DNA of 64,000 nucleotides from Komagataeibacter europaeus LMG 18890 (GTDB lineage: Bacteria > Pseudomonadota > Alphaproteobacteria > Acetobacterales > Acetobacteraceae), in assembly GCF_000285295.1 (NCBI RefSeq), contig NZ_CADP01000004.1:32701-96700 (forward strand), in the 5' to 3' direction. The position numbers and the translations under genes were made by a program. The notes under the pieces are model-generated. The model was not told the origin of the DNA. It did no database searches and was given only the letters and a program-made list of their open reading frames with translations. Below are positions 54,483 through 64,000 of the stretch, piece after piece. Position 1 is the first letter of the stretch. Each line of letters starts with the position of its first letter.

Positions 54483-55796
54483 ATGTCGGGGCATGTCCAT
54501 ATTGTTGGTGGCGGGCTGGCCGGTCTGTCGGCGGCGGTTGAACTGGCGGGCGGCAGCGAGCGTGTCAGCGTGTACGAAGCCGGTCCCGCCTGTGGTGGCC
54601 GGGCACGGTCCTACCTTGATCGGCAGCTTGGCTGCCGGATTGACAATGGCAACCACCTGCTGCTGTCGGGCAACCCGGCGGTGTACCGCTATCTTGGCCT
54701 GATCGGGGCGCAGGATACGCTGGTGGGGCCGAAGCGGCCGGTTTTCCCGTTCGTGGACCTTGCCGACCGGCTGCGCTGGACGCTGGACCTGTCACGCGGG
54801 CGGGTGCCGCTATGGGTGCTGTCGAAGCGCAGGCGCGTGCCGGGCATGCGGCTGGCGGAACTGCGCGGCCTGCTGGCGCTGATGGAGGCGACGCCGGACA
54901 TGGTGGTGTCCGACTGCCTGCAGCCCGGCAGCCTTGCGCGCCGCCTGCTTGAACCCTTTGCCATATCCGTCCTCAACACCATGCCCGATACCGGCAGCGC
55001 CGCCCTGCTGGGTGCGGTGGTGAAGGAAAGCCTTGCGCGTGGCGGGCGTAACTGCCTGCCCCGCTTCCCGGCGGAAGGCCTGTCCGAAAGCTTCGTGGAC
55101 CCGGCCCTTGCCCACCTGTCGGTGCTGAAGGCCGATGTGCGGACCGGCAGTCGCGTCAGCGCGGTCGAGATGGCTGATGGCAGCGTCGCGGCCCTGCATC
55201 TGGGGGATGAGCGGATTGCGCTGGGGCCGGAGGATACGGTGATCATGGCGGTGCCCGCACCCGTGGCGACCAGCCTGCTTGCGGCCGACCTGCCGGGGTT
55301 CAGCGCGCCGGATCAGTTCGAGTCGATCCTGAATGCGCATTTCCTGCTGCCTCAGGCCCCGGTGCTGACCGGCGGGCTGGCGCAGGCCCGTTTCATCGGG
55401 GTCGTGGGCGGTATCAGTGAATGGGTGTTCGTCAAGGACAGGATCCTGTCGGTCACGGTCAGCGCCGCCAACCGCTACGCCACGCGAGACCTTGATGAAC
55501 TGGCGGCCATCATCTGGAACGAAGTCCGCGCCGCGATCGACCCGGCCGCGACGGTCCCCCTGCCGGTCGCCATGCCGCCGCTGCGTATCGTGCGTGAAAA
55601 ACGCGCGACCTTTGCCGCAACCGTGCAGCAGGACCGCCTGCGGCCCGGCATGCGGACCATGGCGCCCAACCTGCTGCTGGCCGGGGACTGGACGGCCACG
55701 GGACTGCCCGCCACAATCGAGGGCGCGATCAGGTCAGGCCATGCCGCGGCACAGGCTGTCCATGCCCGCCGGGGTATGCCCGGCCGACCGAAATGA
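54483..55796 (+). CDS. hpnE: HpnE, FAD-dependent squalene-forming reductase
   Basis: 437 residues. The dinucleotide-binding motif HIVGGGLAGLSAAVELAGG is at the N-terminus, GRARSYLDRQLGCRIDNGNHLLLSG follows in phytoene-desaturase style, and the C-terminal FAD motif LLLAGDWTATGLPATIEGAI is intact. It is an amine-oxidase-fold flavoprotein that reduces hydroxysqualene. It sits between hpnD and shc, the expected place. Confidence 0.93.
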   Translation: MSGHVHIVGGGLAGLSAAVELAGGSERVSVYEAGPACGGRARSYLDRQLGCRIDNGNHLLLSGNPAVYRYLGLIGAQDTLVGPKRPVFPFVDLADRLRWTLDLSRGRVPLWVLSKRRRVPGMRLAELRGLLALMEATPDMVVSDCLQPGSLARRLLEPFAISVLNTMPDTGSAALLGAVVKESLARGGRNCLPRFPAEGLSESFVDPALAHLSVLKADVRTGSRVSAVEMADGSVAALHLGDERIALGPEDTVIMAVPAPVATSLLAADLPGFSAPDQFESILNAHFLLPQAPVLTGGLAQARFIGVVGGISEWVFVKDRILSVTVSAANRYATRDLDELAAIIWNEVRAAIDPAATVPLPVAMPPLRIVREKRATFAATVQQDRLRPGMRTMAPNLLLAGDWTATGLPATIEGAIRSGHAAAQAVHARRGMPGRPK

Positions 55797-55845
55797 TGAT
55801 GTACGGATCTGCAACAGGCCCCCGTGACCACACGGGGAATATGGA

Positions 55846-57879
55846 ATGATGGCAAAGAGAACCGAGACCGCGACCGTTACCCGTCCCCGCAGGACGACCC
55901 CCTCCACCCGCAAGGCCGCCACGCCGAAGGCGGCGCTGGACGCCCCGCTGGATCAGGCCGAACTGGATCAGGCCGTGACCCGTGCGCATGCGGCACTGGG
56001 CGGGCGGCAGGCGGATGACGGGCACTGGGTCTTTGATCTTGAGGCCGATGCCACCATCCCGGCGGAATACGTGCTGCTGGAACACTACCTGAACCGCATT
56101 GACCCGGATCTGGAACAGCGGATCGGCATATACCTGCGCCGTATCCAGGGGGACCATGGCGGCTGGCCGCTGTATCAGGACGGCACGTTCGACCTGTCGG
56201 CTTCGGTCAAGGCGTATTTTGCCCTCAAGGCGATTGGCGACAGCGTGCATGCGCCGCACATGGTGCGCGCACGCCATGCCATCCTGGACTATGGCGGGGC
56301 GGAACGGACCAATGTGTTCACCCGCATCCAGCTTGCCCTGTTTGGTGATGTGCCGTGGGAAGCCGCCCCCGTCATGCCGGTCGAGATCATGCTGCTGCCG
56401 CGCAGGGCGCTGTTCTCGGTATGGAACATGTCGTACTGGTCGCGCACGGTGATCGCGCCACTGCTGGTGCTGGCAGCACTCCGTCCCGCCGCGGTCAATC
56501 CGCGCCGGGTGCATGTGCACGAACTGTTCGTGACATCGCCCGGAAAGGTACGGGACTGGATTCGCGGGCCATACCGCTCCGTCTGGGGGCATGTGTTCCG
56601 GTATGCGGATGCGATGCTGCGACCCGCTGAACGCCTGATCCCCGAAAAGACCCGACGCCGGGCCATAAAGGCTGCGGTCGATTTCATTGAACCGCGCCTG
56701 AACGGGCTGGACGGTCTGGGGGCCATCTATCCCGCCATGGCCAACACGGTCATGATGTTCCGCGCGCTGGGGATATCGGACGAAGACCCGCGTGCAAAGG
56801 CCGCGTGGGAGGCAGTAAGGCGCCTGCTGGTCAATCAGGGCAAGGAAACCTACTGCCAGCCCTGCGTCTCTCCCGTATGGGATACCGGCCTTGCCGGTCA
56901 TGCCATGATTGAGGCCGCATCCGGTCCCGACGGCATCGCGCCGGAGGAGACGAAGCAGAAACTGGCGGCCGCAGGCAGATGGCTGCGTGAACGCCAGATC
57001 CTGAACGTCAGGGGCGACTGGGCCGTCAACCGCCCCGATGTCCGCCCCGGCGGGTGGGCGTTCCAGTACGCCAATGACTATTACCCCGATGTGGATGATA
57101 CCGCCGTTGTCGGCATGCTGCTGCATCGCGATGGCGACCCGGCCAATGCGGATGCGGTTGCCCGCGCGCGGGAATGGATCATCGGCATGCAGGGCAGCAA
57201 TGGCGGCTGGGGCGCGTTCGATGTTGATAACAGCCGCGACGTGCTCAACCATATTCCCTTTGCCGACCATGGCGCACTGCTCGACCCGCCAACGGCGGAT
57301 GTGACGGCGCGCTGCATTTCCTTCCTCGCGCAGCTGCGTCAGGTCGAGGACCATGCCACGATCGAACGCGGTATCGCCTATCTGCGCAGGGAGCAGGAAA
57401 CGGACGGATCGTGGTTCGGGCGCTGGGGCACCAACTACATCTATGGCACGTGGTCCGTTCTGTGCGCGCTCAATGCCGCCGGGATGCCGCATGACGATCC
57501 CATGATCATCCGCGCGGTCGACTGGCTGCGCCACCACCAGCGCGCCGATGGCGGCTGGGGTGAGGGCTGTGAAAGTTATGAAGGCGGGATGCATGGCGAT
57601 TATAAACAGAGCCTGCCATCCCAGACCGCATGGGCCGTTCTGGGCCTGATGGCGGCTGGCCTGCGTGATGATCCCGCCGTGGCGCGTGGCATTGCCTGGC
57701 TGGGTCGCACGCAGGGGAAAAATGGCGAATGGAAGGAAGAACCGTATAACGCCGTAGGCTTCCCCAGGGTGTTTTACCTGCGGTACCATGGCTACCGTCA
57801 GTTCTTCCCGCTGCTGGCCCTGTCGCGGTACCGGAACATGCAGATCGGCAATACCGGCCGTGTTGGCTACGGCTTCTGA
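55846..57879 (+). CDS. shc: Squalene-hopene cyclase
   Basis: 677 residues, normal length. The catalytic DVDD motif is in DYYPDVDDTAVVGML near residue 410. Several QW-type repeats are visible, for example GDHGGWPLYQDGTFD near the N-terminus, MQGSNGGWGAFDVDN and GRTQGKNGEWKEEPYNAVGFP near the C-terminus. It cyclises squalene to hopene/hopanol as a monotopic membrane protein. The first 40 residues are a basic Thr/Arg/Ala-rich leader. Confidence 0.97.
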   Translation: MMAKRTETATVTRPRRTTPSTRKAATPKAALDAPLDQAELDQAVTRAHAALGGRQADDGHWVFDLEADATIPAEYVLLEHYLNRIDPDLEQRIGIYLRRIQGDHGGWPLYQDGTFDLSASVKAYFALKAIGDSVHAPHMVRARHAILDYGGAERTNVFTRIQLALFGDVPWEAAPVMPVEIMLLPRRALFSVWNMSYWSRTVIAPLLVLAALRPAAVNPRRVHVHELFVTSPGKVRDWIRGPYRSVWGHVFRYADAMLRPAERLIPEKTRRRAIKAAVDFIEPRLNGLDGLGAIYPAMANTVMMFRALGISDEDPRAKAAWEAVRRLLVNQGKETYCQPCVSPVWDTGLAGHAMIEAASGPDGIAPEETKQKLAAAGRWLRERQILNVRGDWAVNRPDVRPGGWAFQYANDYYPDVDDTAVVGMLLHRDGDPANADAVARAREWIIGMQGSNGGWGAFDVDNSRDVLNHIPFADHGALLDPPTADVTARCISFLAQLRQVEDHATIERGIAYLRREQETDGSWFGRWGTNYIYGTWSVLCALNAAGMPHDDPMIIRAVDWLRHHQRADGGWGEGCESYEGGMHGDYKQSLPSQTAWAVLGLMAAGLRDDPAVARGIAWLGRTQGKNGEWKEEPYNAVGFPRVFYLRYHGYRQFFPLLALSRYRNMQIGNTGRVGYGF

Positions 57880-57899
57880 TAACGGGGGGAATGCTTACG

Positions 57900-58580
57900 A
57901 TGTCCAACAGTGTATCTGCCACCCCGTTTTCCCGACTGGGTATCGTGGTGGGGATGGAGGCGGAAGCCGCCCTGATCCGTCCCTTCCTGCCGACGGCCCG
58001 TTTCGGGCTGAGTGGGGCGACCCTGTCCGGTGCGCGGCAGGCGGTGCTCGACCTGCTGGAAAGCGGGGTGGATGCGCTGCTGTCCTTTGGGCTGGCGGCG
58101 GGGCTGGACCCGGCGCTGCAGCCCGGGGCGGTCGTCGTGCCGCGTCATGTCGTGGTCAATGGGGAACGTCTGGCCGCGGCCCCCGCCCTGCTGGACTGGC
58201 TGGGCGCCGACCGGGCGGATGTCATTGATGGCGACCTGCTGCATAGTGACGTGATCGTCACCGCGGCTGCGCGCAAGATGGCGCTGTTCCGCCAGACCGG
58301 CTGCGTGGCGCTGGATATGGAAAGTGGCGTGGTGGCGGAAATGGCCGCGGTCCGTCAGGTGCCCTTTGCGGTCATGCGCGTCGTGTGCGATCCGGCGGAC
58401 CGGACCCTGCCGCCTGCCGCGGTCGTGGCGCTGCGGCCCGATGGCAGTCTGGCGGTGGGGGCCCTTGCGCGCAGCATCCTGTGCAACCCGTTCCAGATTC
58501 CGGCGCTGATCCGGGTGGGGCGTGATGCGGGGCAGGCCCGTATGGCGGCAAAGGCCGCGCTGGAACGGCGCTTTTCCTGA
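57900..58580 (+). CDS. hpnG: HpnG, hopanoid-associated nucleosidase/phosphorylase
   Basis: 226 residues of the MTA/SAH nucleosidase-like fold: LGIVVGMEAEAALIRPFL at the N-terminus, DALLSFGLAAGLDPALQPGAVVVP and the nucleoside-site ALDMESGVVAEMA. HpnG removes adenine from adenosylhopane toward ribosylhopane. GGGGGGA nine bases upstream selects ATG 57900 over ATG 57891. HpnH, the radical SAM enzyme that makes its substrate, is not in the window. It ends the operon. Confidence 0.9.
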   Translation: MSNSVSATPFSRLGIVVGMEAEAALIRPFLPTARFGLSGATLSGARQAVLDLLESGVDALLSFGLAAGLDPALQPGAVVVPRHVVVNGERLAAAPALLDWLGADRADVIDGDLLHSDVIVTAAARKMALFRQTGCVALDMESGVVAEMAAVRQVPFAVMRVVCDPADRTLPPAAVVALRPDGSLAVGALARSILCNPFQIPALIRVGRDAGQARMAAKAALERRFS

Positions 58581-58892
58581 CGGGACCGCGCACCGACCTG
58601 CCGGTGGCACCCGGACCATACGCGGATGTGATATGCGTTGACGTGACGATCGGCCCCGCCCGCCATGGTGCGGGGCGCGGAATATTGATCATAACTGATT
58701 GATTCAGAATTAACTTTTGGGACAGTGCCGCGATAGGGTCCTGTCTGGCAGGAACATGGCATGCAGGGCGTTGCCTGTGATTGCGCTTTCCTGATGCTAT
58801 CTGTGATGCAACCAATTGATTCGCATCAATGTCAGGTATGGCAGATCGGCGTGACATACTGCCGGTTGTAAAAATTACAGGGGGAAACAGGC
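58581..58892. other. Intergenic region upstream of ackA-xfp
   Basis: About 310 bases, AT-richer in its second half. It contains a perfect FNR-type box (58816-58829, listed separately) and a possible -10 CATACT at 58855-58860. No gene or repeat was recognised in the rest, and no clear terminator for the hopanoid operon was found. Confidence 0.6.
58816..58829 (+). promoter_or_regulatory. FNR/CRP-family box upstream of ackA-xfp
   Basis: TTGAT-TCGC-ATCAA is an exact match to the FNR consensus TTGAT-N4-ATCAA. Its centre (58822.5) is about 43 bases upstream of the start expected from CATACT at 58855-58860, the position of a class II activator site. An FNR-like oxygen sensor could thus induce the acetate kinase-phosphoketolase operon when oxygen falls. 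Confidence 0.7.
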
Positions 58893-60104
58893 ATGACACG
58901 CGCTGTGCTGGCACTGAACGCAGGATCATCCAGCCTGAAGTTCGCCCTGTTTGCCATTGAACCGGGGGAAACGGCTGCTTCCCCCAGTCACCGCATTGCA
59001 TCGGGGGAACTGGAGGGAATCGGCATCCATCCCCATTTCGTCGCCCATGACGCGTCGGGGCAGGTGCTGGTTGATGAAAAATGGGCTCCCGTGGCCGAGG
59101 GCGCCGGGGATGCGGCGCATCACGGTCCCATGGCGACCCTTATGGAATGGGTTGGCAAACAGCTGGGGAGCGTTGACCTTATGGCGGTTGGCCACCGTGT
59201 GGTGCATGGCGGGCCGGAATTCATCGCTCCCGTGCGGGTGACGCCTGATGTGCTGACCCGTCTTGCGGCCCTGACCCCCTTTGCCCCCCTGCACCAGCCC
59301 GGCAGCCTTGCCCCCATCCGTGCATTGCTGGCCCAGCATCCGGACCTGCCGCAGGTCGCATGCTTCGATACCGGCTTCCACCATACCATGCCGCCGGTTG
59401 CGCAGGCGCAGGCCCTGCCGCGTGATTATGCCGCCCGTGGCGTGCGCCGGTATGGGTTCCATGGGCTGTCGTATGAATACATTGCCTCCGTCCTGCGCGC
59501 GCGCGCGCCGCATCTGGGGCAGGGGCGTACCATTGTCGCCCATATCGGCAGCGGGGGCAGCCTGTGCGCCCTGCAGGCTGGCCGCAGCATCGACACCACC
59601 ATGGGCTTTTCAGTGCTGGATGGGCTGGTGATGGGGACGCGGTGCGGGCACCTGGACCCCGGCGTGATCCTGTACATGCTCAAGGAAGAAGGGCTGGGGG
59701 CGGCGGAGATCGAAAATATCCTCTACCACCGCTCCGGCCTGCTGGGGGTGTCGGGGGTTTCGGCCGACATGCGCGACCTGCACGCCCGCGCCGGGATCAG
59801 CCCGGAGGTGACGCAGGCGCTTGACCTGTTCGTCTATCGCTTCGCCCAGCAGGCGGGGGGCATGATGGCGGCCCTGCAGGGGCTGGACGGGCTGGTGTTT
59901 ACCGCGGGGATCGGGGAACATGACGCCGTGATCCGCGCCGCGATCTGCAAGCGGCTGGAATGGGCGGGTATCCGCCTTGATGCGCGGGCGAATGCCGCGC
60001 ACAGCGAAATCATAAGCATGCCGGATAGTGCCGTGGAGGTGCGGGTCATCCCCACCGATGAGGAAACGACAATCCGTCGGCATGTGCTGATGTGTCTGTC
60101 CTGA
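58893..60104 (+). CDS. ackA: Acetate kinase
   Basis: 403 residues. VLALNAGSSSLKFALF, VGHRVVHGGP, FDTGFHHTMP, RRYGFHGLSYEYI, AHIGSGGSLCAL and VFTAGIGEHDAVIR are all in place. It makes ATP and acetate from acetyl phosphate. It is followed after 42 bases by phosphoketolase, which produces acetyl phosphate, so the pair forms a short substrate-level ATP route. The upstream FNR box suggests oxygen control. Confidence 0.96.
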   Translation: MTRAVLALNAGSSSLKFALFAIEPGETAASPSHRIASGELEGIGIHPHFVAHDASGQVLVDEKWAPVAEGAGDAAHHGPMATLMEWVGKQLGSVDLMAVGHRVVHGGPEFIAPVRVTPDVLTRLAALTPFAPLHQPGSLAPIRALLAQHPDLPQVACFDTGFHHTMPPVAQAQALPRDYAARGVRRYGFHGLSYEYIASVLRARAPHLGQGRTIVAHIGSGGSLCALQAGRSIDTTMGFSVLDGLVMGTRCGHLDPGVILYMLKEEGLGAAEIENILYHRSGLLGVSGVSADMRDLHARAGISPEVTQALDLFVYRFAQQAGGMMAALQGLDGLVFTAGIGEHDAVIRAAICKRLEWAGIRLDARANAAHSEIISMPDSAVEVRVIPTDEETTIRRHVLMCLS

Positions 60105-60146
60105 ATGCAGGCCGGACAGGGATAGAATGTCTCGGAAGGAACGGAA

Positions 60147-62516
60147 ATGAGTGAAACTGCATCCGCAACGCCGCTGTCCGCAGCGGATGTCGCGCTGTTC
60201 AACAAGTGGTGGCATGCAGCAAACTACCTGTCGATTGCCCAGATCTATCTGCTGGCCAATCCGTTGCTGCGTGAGCCGCTGAAGCTGGAACACACCAAGC
60301 CGCGCCTGCTGGGCCACTGGGGCACCACGCCGGGGCTGAACTTCCTGTACCTGCACCTCAACCGGATCATCCGTGAACAGGATCGCAGCATCCTGTTCGT
60401 CGCGGGGCCGGGCCACGGGGCGCCGGGCGTTGTTGCCAGCACCTATCTGGAAGGCACGTACAGCGAATATTTCCCCGCCGTGACGCAGGATGCGGACGGT
60501 CTGGCCCGGCTGGTCAAGCAGTTCTCCTTCCCCGGTGGCATTCCCAGCCATGCGGCGCCGACCACGCCGGGATCCATCAATGAAGGCGGCGAACTGGGTT
60601 ATTCGCTGTCGCATTCCTATGGCGCGGTGTTCGACAACCCTGACCTGATCGTGGCCTGCGTGGTGGGCGATGGCGAGTCGGAAACCGGCCCGCTGGCAAC
60701 ATCGTGGCACAGCAACAAGTTCCTTGATCCGAAAACCGATGGTGCGGTCCTGCCGATCCTGCACCTGAACGGCTACAAGATCGCGAACCCGACCATCCTT
60801 GCCCGTATTTCGCCCGAGGAACTGCTGAGCCTGTTCCGTGGCTACGGCTACGACCCGATCGTGGTGGAAGGGGACGACCCGGACACCATGCACCAGAAAA
60901 TGGCCGTGGCGATGGATACGGCCTTTGCCGCGATCTCGAAGATCCAGAAGGCCGCGCGCGAGAACAATGACACCACGCGTCCCATGTGGCCGATGATCAT
61001 CATGCGCACGCCCAAGGGCTGGACCTGTCCCAAGACGGTCGATGGCCTGCGTACGGAAGGATACTGGCGCGCCCATCAGGTGCCCATTACCGACCTGACC
61101 AAGCCCGAACACCTCAAGCTGCTCGATACGTGGCTGCACAGCTATAAGCCTGAGGAACTGTTTGACGAAAACGGCACCCTGATGCCGGAAATCGCGGCGC
61201 TGGCGCCCAAGGGCGACCGCCGGATGAGCGCCAACCCCCACGCCAATGGTGGCCTGCTGCGCCGTGACCTGCGCCTGCCGGATGTGACGGAATATGCCGT
61301 AGCCGTCTCATCCCCGGGGCATGAACTTGGTGAGGCCACGCGTGTGCTGGGGTCGTGGCTGCGCGACGTGATGAAGGAAAACCTGTCGTCACGCAATTTC
61401 CGCGTGCTGGCCCCGGACGAGAACAATTCCAACCGCCTGAACGCGGTGCTGGATGTGACCAATCGCGCATGGAACGCCGAGACGTTCGATTATGATGACC
61501 ATCTGGCGGTCAATGGCCATGTGATGGAAATCCTGAGCGAGCACACCTGCCAGGGCTGGCTGGAAGGCTACCTGCTGACGGGCCGCCATGGTTTCATGTC
61601 GTGCTACGAGGCGTTCATCCACATCGTGGATTCGATGGTCAACCAGCACGCCAAGTGGATCAAGCAGGCGGATGAGGTATCGTGGCGCGCGCCGATCGCA
61701 TCGCTGAACTACCTGCTGACATCGCATGTATGGCGCCAGGACCATAACGGGTTCAGCCATCAGGATCCCGGCTTTATCGATCATGTGCTGAACAAGAAGG
61801 CCAAGACGGTGCGGGTGTACCTGCCGCCCGATGCGAATACCCTGCTGTGCACGGCGAAGACCTGCCTTGAAAGCCGTGACCGCGTGAACGTGATCGTGGC
61901 GGGCAAGCAGCCCGAACCGCAGTGGCTGGACATGGATTCCGCCATCGCGCATTGCGCCAAGGGCATCGGGATCTGGGAATGGGCCAGCAATGACAAGGGT
62001 GGTGAACCCGACGTGGTCATGGCCTGCGCCGGTGACGTGCCGACCATGGAAACACTGGCGGCGGTGCAGTTGCTGAACAAACACCTGCCGGACCTGAAGA
62101 TCCGCGTGATCAACGTGGTTGACCTGCTGACCCTTGAATCGAAGTCCCAGCATCCGGACGGTCTGGAGGATTATGTATTCGACAGCCTGTTTACCACGGA
62201 CAAGCCGGTGATCTTCGCGTTCCATGGCTATCCCGCGCTGATTCACAAGCTGATCTACAAGCGGACCAACTGCCGTAACTTCCATGTGCATGGTTATCGT
62301 GAGGAAGGATCCACCACAACGCCGTTCGACATGACAGTGCGCAACCACCTTGACCGCTTCCACCTGGTGCAGAATGTCATCCGTCGCGTGCCGGGACTGG
62401 CGAACAAGGCGGCTTACGCCAATCAGGCCATTGCTGACAAACTGGTCGAACACACGCGCTATGTGGCCCAGTATGGCAAGGATATGCCCGAAATCGAGAA
62501 CTGGCGCTGGTCATAA
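60147..62516 (+). CDS. xfp: Xylulose-5-phosphate/fructose-6-phosphate phosphoketolase
   Basis: 789 residues, normal length. TPP-enzyme motifs include [42 protein letters not shown] and [20 protein letters not shown]; the C-terminal domain carries [13 protein letters not shown]. It splits xylulose-5-P (and often fructose-6-P) into acetyl phosphate and a triose or tetrose phosphate. GGAAGGA precedes ATG 60147. A strong terminator follows at 62541. Confidence 0.97.
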   Translation: MSETASATPLSAADVALFNKWWHAANYLSIAQIYLLANPLLREPLKLEHTKPRLLGHWGTTPGLNFLYLHLNRIIREQDRSILFVAGPGHGAPGVVASTYLEGTYSEYFPAVTQDADGLARLVKQFSFPGGIPSHAAPTTPGSINEGGELGYSLSHSYGAVFDNPDLIVACVVGDGESETGPLATSWHSNKFLDPKTDGAVLPILHLNGYKIANPTILARISPEELLSLFRGYGYDPIVVEGDDPDTMHQKMAVAMDTAFAAISKIQKAARENNDTTRPMWPMIIMRTPKGWTCPKTVDGLRTEGYWRAHQVPITDLTKPEHLKLLDTWLHSYKPEELFDENGTLMPEIAALAPKGDRRMSANPHANGGLLRRDLRLPDVTEYAVAVSSPGHELGEATRVLGSWLRDVMKENLSSRNFRVLAPDENNSNRLNAVLDVTNRAWNAETFDYDDHLAVNGHVMEILSEHTCQGWLEGYLLTGRHGFMSCYEAFIHIVDSMVNQHAKWIKQADEVSWRAPIASLNYLLTSHVWRQDHNGFSHQDPGFIDHVLNKKAKTVRVYLPPDANTLLCTAKTCLESRDRVNVIVAGKQPEPQWLDMDSAIAHCAKGIGIWEWASNDKGGEPDVVMACAGDVPTMETLAAVQLLNKHLPDLKIRVINVVDLLTLESKSQHPDGLEDYVFDSLFTTDKPVIFAFHGYPALIHKLIYKRTNCRNFHVHGYREEGSTTTPFDMTVRNHLDRFHLVQNVIRRVPGLANKAAYANQAIADKLVEHTRYVAQYGKDMPEIENWRWS

Positions 62517-62540
62517 GGCGTCGGAACCCAAGGGGTCATG

Positions 62541-62575
62541 AAAAGGGGGGAGCGGTTATGCTCCCCCTTTTTTTT
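62541..62575 (+). terminator. Rho-independent terminator after xfp
   Basis: GGGGGAGC (62546-62553) and GCTCCCCC (62560-62567) form an 8-bp stem around GGTTAT, followed by eight T residues. It closes the ackA-xfp operon 25 bases after the stop. Confidence 0.92.
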
Positions 62576-62651
62576 ATGTCCATATCGGGTCGGGTTGCCC
62601 TGTTGCATATGGATGGGATTCAGGATGTGACCGCGGAAATGGAAATATTCA

Positions 62652-62687
62652 CAAATAAAAAATTTCATGAATGGGTATTTTTATTTG
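62652..62687 (-). terminator. AT-rich inverted repeat, possible terminator of the L,D-transpeptidase gene
   Basis: CAAATAAAAA (62652-62661) and TTTTTATTTG (62678-62687) are perfectly complementary with a 16-base spacer, 11 bases beyond the minus-strand stop at 62699. The stem is weak (mostly A-T), so a termination role is only possible. Confidence 0.35.
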
Positions 62688-62698
62688 CGCAGGCCTGA

Positions 62699-63733
<1,035 letters not shown>

Positions 63734-63950
63734 GCAGGCGGCATACCTTGGTCGAAAAAATACAGGCCCGGCCTGTATATCGCATTTGGACATGCCTGCG
63801 CTGGGTAGCGGCAGTTCATCCACGGCATATCCTTTCCGCGCATCATACCGGAATCCCGATGGGGCGGCAAAAGGGGCGGGCAGGCAGGTAATGTTGGCCG
63901 GATATTAACATTTTTCCTGTCTGCTACCCTTTTTGACGTAACGGATTATC

Positions 63951-64000
63951 ATGCGCATTCTGGTAACCGGCGGATGTGGCTTTATCGGATCGGCGGTCAT
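63951..64000 (+). CDS. NAD-dependent epimerase/dehydratase, 5' end only
   Basis: The first 16 codons from ATG 63951 read MRILVTGGCGFIGSAV, the extended-SDR nucleotide-binding motif GxxGxxG characteristic of sugar-nucleotide enzymes such as dTDP-glucose 4,6-dehydratase (rfbB) or UDP-glucose 4-epimerase. The rest lies beyond the window, so the substrate cannot be told. Confidence 0.75.
   Translation, partial: MRILVTGGCGFIGSAV

Noticed and set aside
55729..57789. Minus-strand frame of about 690 codons opposite shc
   Set aside because: Antisense to squalene-hopene cyclase, whose DVDD and QW motifs are intact.

Overview
The window reads as chromosomal DNA of an acetic acid bacterium (Acetobacteraceae), most like Komagataeibacter, Gluconacetobacter or Novacetimonas. 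I infer this from the high GC content and strong G/C third-position bias, a complete squalene/hopene operon (hpnABCDE-shc-hpnG), an acetate kinase-phosphoketolase pair, a split FO operon with b and b' subunits, and a permease-less regulatory PTS. I see no transposase, integrase, phage gene, CRISPR array or rRNA. The only tRNA is tRNA-Arg(ACG).

Layout. 1-5.8 kb: a chain of overlapping genes, (end of a gene that may be hprK)-rapZ-EIIA(Man)-ptsH-ptsI-pabB-pabC. 5.9-8.4 kb: purH and an exported protein of unknown function. 8.4-13.5 kb: a sigma70-like promoter, then atpI-atpB-atpE-atpF'-atpF, followed by a polyprenyl-phosphate glycosyltransferase and an ArnT-like membrane glycosyltransferase. 13.9-20.2 kb, mostly minus strand: DUF3297, YigZ, radA, mlaF, mlaE, a Bcr/CflA exporter and gmk. 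20.3-28.1 kb: a short-chain dehydrogenase, an RND pump, tRNA-Arg, a lone cytochrome b, a TPP riboswitch with a lone ThiY-like binding protein, DUF2721 and a small hypothetical. 28.5-31.6 kb: a porin and a frameshifted Gfo/Idh oxidoreductase. 31.7-40.4 kb, minus strand: hpnN, an HpnL-like flippase, the riboflavin operon ribD-ribE-ribAB-ribH behind an FMN riboswitch, and a divergent aquaporin. 40.7-48.1 kb: a second porin, small DUF proteins, a MoeB/ThiF-DsrE pair, a histidine-rich SH3 protein and pyruvate kinase. 48.2-50.2 kb, minus strand: prephenate dehydrogenase and a second HpnL paralogue. 50.4-58.6 kb: the hopanoid operon. 58.9-62.5 kb: ackA-xfp behind a perfect FNR-type box. 62.7-64 kb: an L,D-transpeptidase and the start of a sugar-nucleotide epimerase.

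Themes. Two blocks serve hopanoids: synthesis and head-group processing at 50-58 kb, transport at 31-35 kb. Envelope upkeep recurs (Mla, porins, ArnC/ArnT-like enzymes, L,D-transpeptidase). Phosphoketolase plus acetate kinase gives an acetate/ATP-forming overflow route, apparently under oxygen control. The most unusual signal is an ~80-nt intergenic repeat. It has four copies (16.4, 30.4, 36.1 and 48.1 kb) and folds as an outer stem closing two inner hairpins, with compensatory base changes between copies. It lies next to stop codons and may act as a terminator or RNA-processing element.
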